From Phytoactinopolyspora mesophila (GTDB taxonomy: Bacteria > Actinomycetota > Actinomycetes > Jiangellales > Jiangellaceae): DNA of 64,000 nt. A program made the translations under genes and the position numbers. Below the pieces are notes generated by a model. That model was not told the origin of the DNA, did no database searches, and worked only from the letters and a program-made list of their open reading frames with translations. The DNA lies in NCBI RefSeq assembly GCF_010122465.1, contig NZ_WLZY01000003.1:124001-188000 (forward strand). The letters are read 5' to 3'. This document shows, in pieces, positions 30,111-39,741 of this stretch (positions within the stretch are counted from its first letter, which is position 1; every line of letters starts with the position of its first letter).

Positions 30111-30940
30111 CCGCCAGCATGACGACGACTATCGACCGCGCCCGCACCGGCGTCGACGGAGCCGGGTTGCGGGTCGGCGACGTGTCGTGGTCCGTGGAGG
30201 GCGCGCTCATCGTCGACGGCGTGAACGTCAGCGTCGCGCCGGGCACCGTCACCGGGCTGCTCGGTCCGAACGGGTCGGGAAAAAGCAGCTTGCTGCGGGC
30301 CATCGCCGGGATCAGCCGTCCGGACCGGGGCAGCGTCTCGCTCGGCGGCCAGGATTTGCTCACCATGCGGCGGCGGGACCGGGCGCGCCGAGTGGCCGTC
30401 GTCGAACAAGAGACCACCACCGACGTGCCGCTGCGGGTGTTCGACGTCGTCCTGCTGGGCCGCACTCCGCACAAACCGGCGGACAACGACGAGCAAACCG
30501 CCTTGGACGCCCTCGGCACGGTGGGGCTGCGGCATTTCGCCGAACGCGACTGGCACACGCTCTCCGGCGGTGAACGCCAACGTGTTCACCTGGCTCGAGC
30601 ACTTGCTCAAGATCCGGAGTTACTCCTGCTCGACGAACCGACCAACCACTTGGACATCCACTACCAGCTGACGCTGTTGGCAAATGTGTCGAATCTGGGA
30701 GTAACGTCACTGGCAGCCTTGCACGACCTCAACCTGGCCGCGGCGTACTGCGATCAGGTGGTGCTGCTTGACGGCGGCCGGGTGGTCGCGTCCGGAACGC
30801 CAGAGGATGTCCTGGTTCCGGATACCATCCGGCGGGTGTTCGCCGTGGAGTGCGACGTCCACCGCCACCCCCGCACGGGACGCCCGGTCCTGATGTTCTC
30901 GCCGATCAGCGAAGAGGTCGCAGCGAAGCGTGAACCATAA
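30107..30940 (+). CDS. ABC transporter ATP-binding protein of the same transporter
   Basis: A 277-residue ATPase. Walker A is GPNGSGKSS, the Q-loop region VVEQETTTD, the signature LSGGERQRVHLARAL and Walker B LLLLDEPTNHLD. GGAGG at 30094-30098 precedes the ATG, which overlaps the permease stop. It completes the proposed F420-0, cobalamin or siderophore importer begun at 27920. Confidence 0.92.
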   Translation: MTASMTTTIDRARTGVDGAGLRVGDVSWSVEGALIVDGVNVSVAPGTVTGLLGPNGSGKSSLLRAIAGISRPDRGSVSLGGQDLLTMRRRDRARRVAVVEQETTTDVPLRVFDVVLLGRTPHKPADNDEQTALDALGTVGLRHFAERDWHTLSGGERQRVHLARALAQDPELLLLDEPTNHLDIHYQLTLLANVSNLGVTSLAALHDLNLAAAYCDQVVLLDGGRVVASGTPEDVLVPDTIRRVFAVECDVHRHPRTGRPVLMFSPISEEVAAKREP

Positions 30941-30952
30941 GGGTGTTGCTCC

Positions 30953-31942
30953 ATGCGACTGTCCAGTCTTTGCTTGCTGGTTGCCGCCGCCGCTGTGCTG
31001 ACGGCGTGCGACGGCGACGATCCCGGCTCCGCACCCGCGCCCCGAGACACCATCACTCCGACGCCGGCGCAGCCAACCGTGCCGGAGCGTCCAACGCAGC
31101 CGGCACCCACGGCAACAGTCGAGCCCGTCCCAGAGCCAGTTGAGTTCGATACCGACGCCGCCTTCGAGTTCATCGAGCATCTCGCCGACGGCATCGGGCC
31201 ACGCGAGGCCTCGTCGGACGCCTTCCACGAAGCTGCCGCGGACGTCGAGGACGAATTCACTGAACTCGGCTACGAGGTCACCCAGGTGCCCGTACCTGTG
31301 CCGGCGGGAGACTCGTGGGGTGTGGCAGTCCCCGAGGGCGAGTCCGCGAATGTCATCGCCGACCCGGCCGGCTTCGAACCCACCGAGGCCCACATCATCA
31401 TCGGCGCACACCTCGACACCGTGCCGCAGGCGCCCGGCGCCGAAGACAACGCCTCCGGGGTGGCCGTCATGCTCGAACTGGCCCGGATGGCCGCGGCCGA
31501 GCCACCCGGAACTCCGGTCCGGTTCATCGCCTTCGGCGCTGAAGAACCTCGTGGTCCAGGCGACGACCTCCATCACTTCGGCTCGCAGCAGTACGTCGCG
31601 GACATGCCGTCCGCGGAGCAGGATGCGCTGGTGGCGATGGTCTCCCTGGACCGGGTGGGCGTGGCCGCGGACCAGGTACCTATCTGCACCGGCGGCACCG
31701 GGACGACATCGGTCATGGACGCGTTGATCGAAGCAGCCGACGTCGCCGGCGTGGCAGCGCAGACCTGTGAGAACCGGGCCAGCGACCATTGGTCGTTCGA
31801 GAAGGCCGACCTGCCGTCGGCCCGGCTCGGCAGCGTTCCCTACGCCGGGTATCACTCGCCCGACGACGTGCCATCGGTCGTCGATACTGATCAGCTGGAC
31901 AAGGTCGGCCAGATCATGTGGTCCTGGTTGGCCGGGCTCTGA
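30953..31942 (+). CDS. M28-family zinc aminopeptidase lipoprotein
   Basis: A 329-residue exported metallopeptidase. The signal peptide ends at lipobox VLTAC near residue 19, followed by a Pro/Thr-rich linker to about residue 60. The two-zinc M28 ligands are recognisable: GAHLDT and EDNASGV, then GAEEPRG, SLDRVG and the terminal YHSPDD. Two cysteines (PICTGG and AQTCENR) may form a disulfide. It starts 12 bases after the importer ATPase, so it may be cotranscribed with it, although the functions do not obviously connect. Confidence 0.9.
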   Translation: MRLSSLCLLVAAAAVLTACDGDDPGSAPAPRDTITPTPAQPTVPERPTQPAPTATVEPVPEPVEFDTDAAFEFIEHLADGIGPREASSDAFHEAAADVEDEFTELGYEVTQVPVPVPAGDSWGVAVPEGESANVIADPAGFEPTEAHIIIGAHLDTVPQAPGAEDNASGVAVMLELARMAAAEPPGTPVRFIAFGAEEPRGPGDDLHHFGSQQYVADMPSAEQDALVAMVSLDRVGVAADQVPICTGGTGTTSVMDALIEAADVAGVAAQTCENRASDHWSFEKADLPSARLGSVPYAGYHSPDDVPSVVDTDQLDKVGQIMWSWLAGL

Positions 31943-31966
31943 TCCACCGCGCCAGGTGGATCAGAG
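31937..31966. terminator. Bidirectional terminator hairpin shared by two stop codons
   Basis: A perfect 12-base stem (CTCTGATCCACC with its complement) and a 6-base loop. The M28 stop (31940-31942) lies in the left arm and the CapA stop (31961-31963) in the right arm. One structure therefore serves both convergent genes. Confidence 0.85.
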
Positions 31967-33145
31967 TCGCGCACCGGGGTCCAGGTCGGTGCATTCCCGG
32001 AGTTCGGCGAAGTCACTGGTCATGTCCCGCGCTTCGGCCCCCTCGGTGAACTCGGGCAGGCCGTCGTCGCCGATCCGGGCCGGATCCCAGTTCTCGTCGA
32101 TCACCCGACCGTCGTGCACCGTGAGGGTCAGCACACCGGTTGCGCTGGCGGCTTCCGAGCTCTGCGTGTACCAGACGGTGTTGCCGAGGCCGTAAGCCAC
32201 GTAGGTCTCGTCGAGCAGTCCTGCGCCTTGAAGCCGGTGTGTGTGGCTTCCGACGACGACGTCCGCACCGGCCGTCGCGAGCTGCGTGGCCAGGGTGCGC
32301 TGGGAATCGCTCGGGCAGCGCTCGCCTTGCACACCCCAGTGCATGTAGACGACAACTACGTCGGCCTCGTCACGAGCCGCAGTGACCGCGTCCAGCAGCG
32401 GGTCCGGGTCCAGCGCGATCGCGACACCCGGCTCGTCGTCGCCGGCCGCCCAGTGCTCGGTGGGATCGGCGGTCGGGTCGTCCGGCGTGGACGCCCCCAG
32501 CACGGCGACCCGGTTGCCGCGGATCTCGTGGATGGCTGGAGCGAACGCGTCGTCGCGGTCGGCGCCGATGCCGATCACGGACAAGGGGTCGTCGGCCTCA
32601 GCAGCCTCCGACGCGGCCGCCAGTGTCTCGGCGAACCCGTCGGAACCGAAGTCCATCGCGTGGTTGTTGGCCATGGTCACGACATCGACACCGGCAGCGG
32701 CCAGCGCGTCGAACGCCGTCGGCGGCGCCTGGAAGGTAAACCTCTTGGGCTCCGGGGAACCACCGGTCCCGACCGCGGACTCGAGGTTGACCATCGCCAG
32801 GTCCGCCGCCGCCAGCACGGGAGCCAGTGGCGCGAGGGCGGTGTCCGGGTCGTCGAGCAACGACTCGAGGTGACCCTCGAAATGGATGTCTCCCGCGAAG
32901 GCGAGCGTCACCGGCCCGCGGGGGGTTTGGTGCGGTTCCTGCGTTGGTGAGTCACGGGGTGGTTCCGGTGAACGGTCTGGCGTCGGCGACGCCGGCGGTG
33001 GCGAAGCGTCGGCGCCGGGCGTCGTGGGGATCGGGACGGCGGGGGTCGGATCAGTGCCCGAGGCGTCGTCGTCGCCGGAACAACCGGCGATCCACGAGAA
33101 GACGACCAGAACCGCAAGCAGCCTGGCGCGGCTCAACACCTGCAT
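31961..33145 (-). CDS. CapA/PGA-capsule family lipoprotein
   Basis: A 394-residue secreted protein with lipobox WIAGC near residue 22 and a Pro/Ser/Thr linker to about residue 75. The metallophosphoesterase-like CapA domain follows: LAFAGDIHFEG, MVNLESAVG, TMANNHAMDFG, YMHWGVQGE and VVGSHTHRLQG are its conserved metal-site blocks. Family members are tied to poly-gamma-glutamate capsule synthesis, but no capBC genes are present, so its true substrate is unknown. Confidence 0.9.
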   Translation of the reverse strand: MQVLSRARLLAVLVVFSWIAGCSGDDDASGTDPTPAVPIPTTPGADASPPPASPTPDRSPEPPRDSPTQEPHQTPRGPVTLAFAGDIHFEGHLESLLDDPDTALAPLAPVLAAADLAMVNLESAVGTGGSPEPKRFTFQAPPTAFDALAAAGVDVVTMANNHAMDFGSDGFAETLAAASEAAEADDPLSVIGIGADRDDAFAPAIHEIRGNRVAVLGASTPDDPTADPTEHWAAGDDEPGVAIALDPDPLLDAVTAARDEADVVVVYMHWGVQGERCPSDSQRTLATQLATAGADVVVGSHTHRLQGAGLLDETYVAYGLGNTVWYTQSSEAASATGVLTLTVHDGRVIDENWDPARIGDDGLPEFTEGAEARDMTSDFAELRECTDLDPGARL

Positions 33146-33167
33146 GACCCTTCGACCCTACGCGCCT

Positions 33168-33224
33168 CCCATGATCATGAACACTAAGCGACCAATACGG
33201 TCATCTAGTGTTCATGATCATGGG
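33168..33224. terminator. Perfect 19-bp hairpin at the end of the LLM gene
   Basis: The arms CCCATGATCATGAACACTA (33168-33186) and its complement (33206-33224) flank a 19-base loop. The oxidoreductase stop codon (33218-33220) lies within the stem. The outer TGATCATG matches the family A palindromes and the one at 4610. Confidence 0.85.
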
Positions 33225-34213
33225 GTCAGACGGGGCAGGACCTCGCGGCCGAACACCTTGATCCAGCCCTTCTGGTCAGCGCCCACATTGTGCAGATAGA
33301 CATGGGTAGCGCCGACGTCGAGGTAACTCTGGATGTCCCGGCGGTGCTCGTCCGGGTCGGCCGAGATCAACAGTTGCCCGTCGAAGTCCTCCGGCCGCAC
33401 CAGTCTGGCCATCTGGTCAATGTCGTGCGGCGAGCGGATGTCGGCCTTGGAGAAACGCATGGCGCCGTTCGGCCACTCGCGCACGGCTTGAGCGGCGGCC
33501 TCGTCGGCATCCGGCGCCCAGGAGAGATGCACCTGGAGGATCTTCGCCATCGAAGCCGGATCCTTTCCCACGGACCGGGCACCTTCGTCGAACTTCCCGA
33601 ACAGCGAGGCGACCTTCTCCGGGCTGGTCGCGACGGTGATGATGCCGTCACACATCGCTCCGGCCCGGCGAGCAGTGACGGGCCCGGAGGTGGCGACGTA
33701 GACAGCCGGAGGCGCTTCGGGGCGGGTCCAGAGGCGGGTCCGTTCGAGGGTGAAGAAGCGGCCGTCGTGCCGGACGTCACGCCCGGTGAACAGCTTCTGA
33801 ATGATCTCGATGGCCTCGAACATCCGGGCGATGCGCTGCGGCGCTTCTGGCCAGTAGCCGCCCACGACGTGTTCACTGATGGCCTCGCCGGAGCCGATCC
33901 CCAGCCAGTGCCGGCCCGGATACATCGACTCGAGCGTCGCCGCCGCCTGCGCGACGACGGCAGGGTGCCAGCGGAACGACGGGCAGGTGGCGCCGACGCC
34001 GACCGAACCGCTCGTGCGCTCCGCCATAGCCGTCATGACGTTCCATACGAAGCCGGCCTGGCCTTGGCGCGGCGTCCAAGGCTGGAAATGATCATCGGCC
34101 ATGACGCCGTCGAATCCAGCTGCCTCCGCTTCGACCGCCAGGTCGACAACCTCGGCCGGCGGGAATCGCTCCAGCATGGCCGCATACCCGACGCGCGCCG
34201 TGGTGTCTGTCAT
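33218..34213 (-). CDS. F420-dependent LLM-class oxidoreductase (G6PDH-related family)
   Basis: A 331-residue luciferase-like TIM barrel. It has DHFQPWTPRQGQAGFVW near residue 42, a conserved F420-binding region, and PGRHWLGIGSGEAISEHVVG near residue 98, typical of the family related to F420-dependent glucose-6-phosphate dehydrogenase. The substrate cannot be read from sequence. Coenzyme F420 should be present in this organism, which gives some context to the F420-0-type importer three genes away. Confidence 0.88.
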   Translation of the reverse strand: MTDTTARVGYAAMLERFPPAEVVDLAVEAEAAGFDGVMADDHFQPWTPRQGQAGFVWNVMTAMAERTSGSVGVGATCPSFRWHPAVVAQAAATLESMYPGRHWLGIGSGEAISEHVVGGYWPEAPQRIARMFEAIEIIQKLFTGRDVRHDGRFFTLERTRLWTRPEAPPAVYVATSGPVTARRAGAMCDGIITVATSPEKVASLFGKFDEGARSVGKDPASMAKILQVHLSWAPDADEAAAQAVREWPNGAMRFSKADIRSPHDIDQMARLVRPEDFDGQLLISADPDEHRRDIQSYLDVGATHVYLHNVGADQKGWIKVFGREVLPRLTP

Positions 34214-34290
34214 GGCCCCTCTCCGCTCGCCGTCCGTCCGACGTGGTCAGTATCTCTCAGGGAGGCCGGCACGAACACAAGCCCGGCCTC

Positions 34291-34396
34291 TCGCTACCTA
34301 GATGATCATGTTTGGTGGGTTTCCTCGCGCGCCACCACCTCTGCAGGCATTGTGACGCGCGAGGAAACCCACCAAACATGATCATCTAGGTAGCGA
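34291..34396. repeat. Long perfect inverted repeat, family A copy 2
   Basis: Two perfectly complementary 40-base arms (34291-34330 and 34357-34396) enclose a 26-base loop. The inner arm contains ATGATCATGTTTGGTGGGTT and the loop CACCAC and CTGCAGGC, as in copy 1 at 7295. The outer 11 bases (TCGCTACCTAG) are private to this copy yet still perfectly palindromic. It ends one base before the DUF2891 stop and lies about 80 bases upstream of the LLM gene. Confidence 0.93.
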
Positions 34397-34397
34397 A

Positions 34398-35504
34398 TCA
34401 GGCGGTGAGGTAGCCGAGCGCGAAGGCGGCGAGCCAGTGCTCGACCATGTAGTCCCCGCCGACGACGAAGGGCAGCGACACCTCGGCGTGGCGAGCGGCC
34501 AAATCCCGTAACGCCGCCGGAGCGGAATCGGCGCGGTCTCCAGCAGGCGTGGCGCCCGAGACTCCCATGCCATCAACGCTGGCGGACGGATCACTGGCCG
34601 GCACCGCCTCGAGCGCGTCGGCGACGGCGACCATCGACCAGGCGCGGCTCAAGTTGAGCCCGGCCAGATGCGCCAGGTGACCGTCCGTGGTGTCGGGCAC
34701 CACCACGGGTTCGAACCTGGCCGGGAGCTCACCAGCGGCGGCGCCCGGCAGGAACCGGCCGAACCAATCGGCGAATTCCGCCGCCGGCAGCACCCGGCTC
34801 ATGAGCTCGGCCTCGGCCAGCGCCGGTGAGAGGAAATCGGTGCCGGACGGCTCGTAATGCGCCGGGTAATCGGTGTCGGCCAGATACCAGCGCCGCGCGG
34901 CATCGTCGATGGCGGTGAGCAGCTGGTCGTCCCCGCGGCCAGCCAGCCATTGGGCGTGGTCGAAAGAGCGCAGCAATCCGAAGGCACTGTTCTGATGTGT
35001 GCCGTGCCGCACCGGGTAGGCCTGGCCAGGCAGCCACGCCAGTATGTTGCCGACGAGCGTCCCGGCGAGCGGCTCCACGGCAGCGGCCCAGCGCAAACCT
35101 TCCTCGGGCCAGGTGTTCAGTTCATGGGCGAGCGTCAGGAGCCACCCCCAGCCATACGGCCGTTCCCGGTTCCGGCCGGGGCCTGATGCGAAGAACTCGG
35201 CCTCGGCGTGCAGGCTCGCCGAGCTCAGGTGATCGTCGAGGACATTGCGGGCCGTGTCACCCGGGACCTGATCTGGGACGAGCCGCAGCAAACGGGCCAG
35301 CACCCAGTGCATCTCGACGGCCGAGTGCCAGTCGAACGAGCCGTAGAACGCGGGGTGCTGTCGGCGGTGCTGACGGTATGGCCCGGGCTCGGTGGCGATG
35401 ACGATAGGCGCATGCGGATACTCACGGATCACACACCGCAGGGCTGTTTCGGCGTATTCACGCGCATGACGATGGAGGAACTCCGAACGCGGGTCGTCCG
35501 TCAT
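34398..35504 (-). CDS. DUF2891 family protein
   Basis: A 368-residue protein of the DUF2891 family. The characteristic HPAFYGSFDWHSAVEMHW lies near residue 50, with RPYGWGWLLTLAHEL near 115 and HGTHQNSAFGL near 168. An alpha/alpha-barrel fold similar to glycan-processing enzymes would fit the many aromatic and His motifs, but no function is established. A family A hairpin directly follows its stop. Confidence 0.88.
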   Translation of the reverse strand: MTDDPRSEFLHRHAREYAETALRCVIREYPHAPIVIATEPGPYRQHRRQHPAFYGSFDWHSAVEMHWVLARLLRLVPDQVPGDTARNVLDDHLSSASLHAEAEFFASGPGRNRERPYGWGWLLTLAHELNTWPEEGLRWAAAVEPLAGTLVGNILAWLPGQAYPVRHGTHQNSAFGLLRSFDHAQWLAGRGDDQLLTAIDDAARRWYLADTDYPAHYEPSGTDFLSPALAEAELMSRVLPAAEFADWFGRFLPGAAAGELPARFEPVVVPDTTDGHLAHLAGLNLSRAWSMVAVADALEAVPASDPSASVDGMGVSGATPAGDRADSAPAALRDLAARHAEVSLPFVVGGDYMVEHWLAAFALGYLTA

Positions 35505-35565
35505 GCCTCTACCTTATGAGGCGAGGACCAGGCGCAGGGGCTCGCGGCGGCGGCCGGACATGGTT

Positions 35566-35603
35566 CGGGGGCTCATCCGCCGCACGTAGCTGATGAGCCC
35601 CCG
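35566..35603. terminator. Hairpin downstream of groEL
   Basis: A perfect 12-base stem, CGGGGGCTCATC (35566-35577) with its complement (35592-35603), around a 14-base loop. It lies 46 bases beyond the groEL stop and upstream of the DUF2891 start, and probably ends the groESL transcript. Confidence 0.75.
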
Positions 35604-35649
35604 ATACCGCCCTAGAGTATTCAAGCAACTCCAGGGGTATACGCCTGGA

Positions 35650-37293
<1,644 letters not shown>

Positions 37294-37301
37294 TCAAGGA
37301 C

Positions 37302-37373
37302 GACGCCCCGGCACGGCGTCGGCGCCGCGGACCCGTATGGACCCGCTGGCCGCTCACGCCGTACCGGGGCGTC
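37302..37373 (-). other. Stable hairpin in the groES-groEL intercistronic region
   Basis: GACGCCCCGGCACGGCGT (37302-37319) pairs with 37356-37373 with one mismatch in 18, around a 36-base loop. It lies within the 129-base gap between groES and groEL. It may mark an mRNA processing site or partially terminate transcription so that the two chaperonin genes are made in unequal amounts. The role is inferred. Confidence 0.6.
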
Positions 37374-37401
37374 GCACTGTTGCGCTCTTGGGTTTAAGCC
37401 G

Positions 37402-37701
37402 TCACTTGTTGACGACGGCGAGCACGTCGCGGCCGGACAGAATGAGCAGCTCGTCGCCGCCGTACTTGACCTCGGTGCCGCCGTACTTCGAGTACAGAAC
37501 GACATCGCCGACCTTGACGTCGACGGGGATCCGCTTGGAACCGGCTTCGTCCCACCGGCCTTCACCGACGGCGACGACCTCGCCCTCTTGGGGCTTCTCC
37601 TTGGCGGTGTCTGGGATAACGAGTCCGGATGCAGTGGTCTGCTCAGCCTCAAGCGGCTTGACCACGATGCGATCCTCGAGTGGCTTGATGGAGACCGACA
37701 C
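37402..37701 (-). CDS. groES: Co-chaperonin GroES
   Basis: A 99-residue 10-kDa cap of the GroEL chamber. It begins [16 protein letters not shown]. The mobile loop [20 protein letters not shown] is near residue 18, and the family C-terminus [15 protein letters not shown] is intact. It is the first gene of the CIRCE-controlled operon, with the promoter about 125 bases upstream. Confidence 0.97.
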   Translation of the reverse strand: MSVSIKPLEDRIVVKPLEAEQTTASGLVIPDTAKEKPQEGEVVAVGEGRWDEAGSKRIPVDVKVGDVVLYSKYGGTEVKYGGDELLILSGRDVLAVVNK

Positions 37702-37795
37702 TAGTCTGACCTCCCCTTTCGCGGGATGTCACGGATGCTTCGTATATGGACCGGTCGGATGCCGCCGTCGTCGCGGGTGCCAGCGGTATCGACCA

Positions 37796-37822
37796 TTGGC
37801 ACTCTCACTGTGAGTGTGCCAA
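37796..37822. promoter_or_regulatory. Second HrcA-like palindrome in the groES leader
   Basis: TTGGCACTCTC and GAGTGTGCCAA pair with one mismatch around five bases. The arms resemble the CIRCE half-site TTAGCACTC, with a shorter spacer. It lies just downstream of the predicted -10, so it may be an auxiliary repressor site or an mRNA-stabilising hairpin. Confidence 0.5.
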
Positions 37823-37827
37823 GACTG

Positions 37828-37869
37828 AACTTAGCCAATGTCTTAGCACTCGGTCAAGGCGAGTGCTAG
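37828..37869 (-). promoter_or_regulatory. groESL promoter with CIRCE element
   Basis: TTAGCACTC-N9-GAGTGCTAG at 37843-37869 matches the CIRCE consensus except for the last base and is the known binding site of the HrcA repressor. On the minus strand the CIRCE spacer contains TTGACC (37852-37857), a good -35. TAAGTT (37828-37833) is 18 bases downstream as the -10. HrcA bound at CIRCE would cover the -35, so heat-inducible expression of groES-groEL is expected. Confidence 0.9.
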
Positions 37870-37947
37870 TCAGGCCCTTCCCGGCCCCCGATTCATGTGA
37901 TCGAGACGCCTTCCTCAGCGTCCGTAGACGCGAGTAGCTTGAGCGGC

Positions 37948-38394
37948 ATGTACACCCCGGCCGCAACCTTCCGTCGTACTCCTGCTGAACGCGCCGACCA
38001 ACAGCTCGCCTGGGACCGCAGCGATCAAGCATTCTTCGCCGCTGGCGCATGTCATATCCTGGCTTGGGCGTTTGCCGCCAATCGGCCCACATTCCAGATC
38101 GTCGCACTCCGAAAAGTTGGCGAGAAGCACCCCAGCCATGTCATCGCCACCAACGGCATCTGGGCGTTCGATCACGACGGCTGGACGTTGGAGTCCGAGC
38201 TCATGGCCATGACCGCGGGCTTCGAGCCTAGTACGCCGTGGGAACGTTTCGTTGTCACCGAGGACCTGACGACGTTCTGTCAGAACCACGATCACCGGCC
38301 CCCGCACTTGTACGCGGAAGATCCGCGGCCGCGAGCAGTGGCCTACATCGCGACGTTCCCACCGACGCCCTTGTGGTCGCCCCAGCCACAATAA
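37948..38394 (+). CDS. Hypothetical protein
   Basis: A 148-residue soluble protein starting MYTPAATFRRTPAERADQQ. It is rich in His, Trp and Phe and has two Cys (GACHIL and TFCQNH). No family is recognised. ATG 37948 is the first start clear of the CIRCE region and lies about 80 bases from it on the opposite strand. Codon use is typical of the neighbours, which supports a real gene; the product could be a small enzyme or nucleotide-binding protein, but nothing decides this. Confidence 0.6.
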   Translation: MYTPAATFRRTPAERADQQLAWDRSDQAFFAAGACHILAWAFAANRPTFQIVALRKVGEKHPSHVIATNGIWAFDHDGWTLESELMAMTAGFEPSTPWERFVVTEDLTTFCQNHDHRPPHLYAEDPRPRAVAYIATFPPTPLWSPQPQ

Positions 38395-38646
38395 GCTTCC
38401 TTATGGCGCCAGCTAGTGACACCGCCGACACTACGAAAGGCGCGCGATCTGCCACCCATCGTTCCGCAACCGACCGCACGGGCTCACGCCCATGCTTCAG
38501 CTCAGGCTTGTGCTGCCAATATCTCGGAGAACCGGCCGCGCCGCCGCGCGGGGTGTGTTCGCACTGGGCGCCATCCGCGAGACGTCAACCAGGCCTGGCA
38601 TCCGTTTGACATGTCAGCTGAAACCAACCGCCGCCCGGCGCCCCAC

Positions 38647-39591
38647 TCAGCGCGAGCGCTCCAGCCATGTCTCAGCGCCCATGCCCTCGACCCCCGCGGG
38701 TGTGTGGCCCTCGCGGTCACACGGGCCGCGCCCCAGCCGATCCCAGCGCAGCCAGTCGGCATCGGTCCTGGCCAGTCGCCAGCAACTGGGCGGGCTCCCG
38801 TATTGCGAGCGCCCGCCACTCATGGTCACCAAGACCTCGTCATGAGAAACGTCGTACACCGTCGTAGCTCCGGTGAACCACCCGAGACGTTGGTCGACGA
38901 TCGCTTCGGCTGCGATCAGGGCCACCGGATGCTCTGCGGTGTACTTGCCGGCCGACCAGCGATCGAGCGCCCGCTGGCGCATGTCTGCCTCGTTGTTCCA
39001 CGTCAAGGCCAGCAGGACAATGGCCGTGACCAGGAAGATGGCCAACGCACCCGCGACGGAACGGCGGGCCCAGACGCGCCGGGGAGCGTCTGGGAAGTTG
39101 AGGTCCGCGCGGATGCTGGCGGTATCGAGTGCGCCCGCCAGCAGTCGCATCGCTGCTGAATGCGGGCCTTGGCGGATGGTCAGGCGGATCGTGCTGCCGT
39201 CCGCGTGCTGGATCCACCAGCGAGGAAACCAGCCGCGTGTCCTGAACGACATTATCGAATGCCACGGCAGCCACGTGGCGTACTCATCCGCGGCGGCTAT
39301 GGCGGCGGCCCCGTCCGCGTCTATCGGCTGCGTCGTCCAGATGAGCCGCCGGTGCCGCTTCGGGACCTGGGCGCCAGAGTCGCCGTCCTCCCGGCCGAAC
39401 TGCTGGATCGGGAGGTTGGCGCGGAGGATTCCCTCCTCGAGCAGCCACAGCTGCCGGTTGTCGCTGCCCCTGGAGTCTCCGGCCAGCGTCTGCTCCGCCA
39501 GCAGCACGGCGTGCCCCGGAGGCGGCCGCAGTCTCTCCCGCGGTTCAGGCCGCTCACGCCGCACGTTTCCCTCCCGAGCGCCTCTGCTCAT
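38647..39591 (-). CDS. Hypothetical single-pass membrane protein
   Basis: About 314 residues with one strong hydrophobic segment, AGALAIFLVTAIVLLALTW, near residue 185. The N-terminal 175 residues look like a PH-like beta domain seen in actinobacterial membrane proteins (TWLPWHSIMSFRTRGWFP and RWWIQHADGSTIRLTIR are strand-like). The roughly 110 residues after the membrane segment contain two Cys (SCWRL and GPCDREG). The start is uncertain: ATG 39591 is used, while ATG 39609 and 39639 also fit. The gap 38395-38646 downstream holds nothing I can identify. It is divergent from the kinase pair. Confidence 0.6.
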   Translation of the reverse strand: MSRGAREGNVRRERPEPRERLRPPPGHAVLLAEQTLAGDSRGSDNRQLWLLEEGILRANLPIQQFGREDGDSGAQVPKRHRRLIWTTQPIDADGAAAIAAADEYATWLPWHSIMSFRTRGWFPRWWIQHADGSTIRLTIRQGPHSAAMRLLAGALDTASIRADLNFPDAPRRVWARRSVAGALAIFLVTAIVLLALTWNNEADMRQRALDRWSAGKYTAEHPVALIAAEAIVDQRLGWFTGATTVYDVSHDEVLVTMSGGRSQYGSPPSCWRLARTDADWLRWDRLGRGPCDREGHTPAGVEGMGAETWLERSR

Positions 39592-39741
39592 CTGACCTGC
39601 ATGCGACATCCTAGAAGGCGAGCCAGGCAACCCGGGCAAAAGCGACCACTAGACTCGATGGTCGCGGGACGTGGCAGTGGGGACGACCCGAGCTGTCCCA
39701 GCGCAATCCGGTCCCATGTCGCGAGGGATACTGACACCGAG

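Noticed and set aside
38416-39159. 247-codon plus-strand frame
   Set aside because: Composition is irregular, it has no motifs, and most of it lies opposite the better-supported single-pass membrane protein gene.
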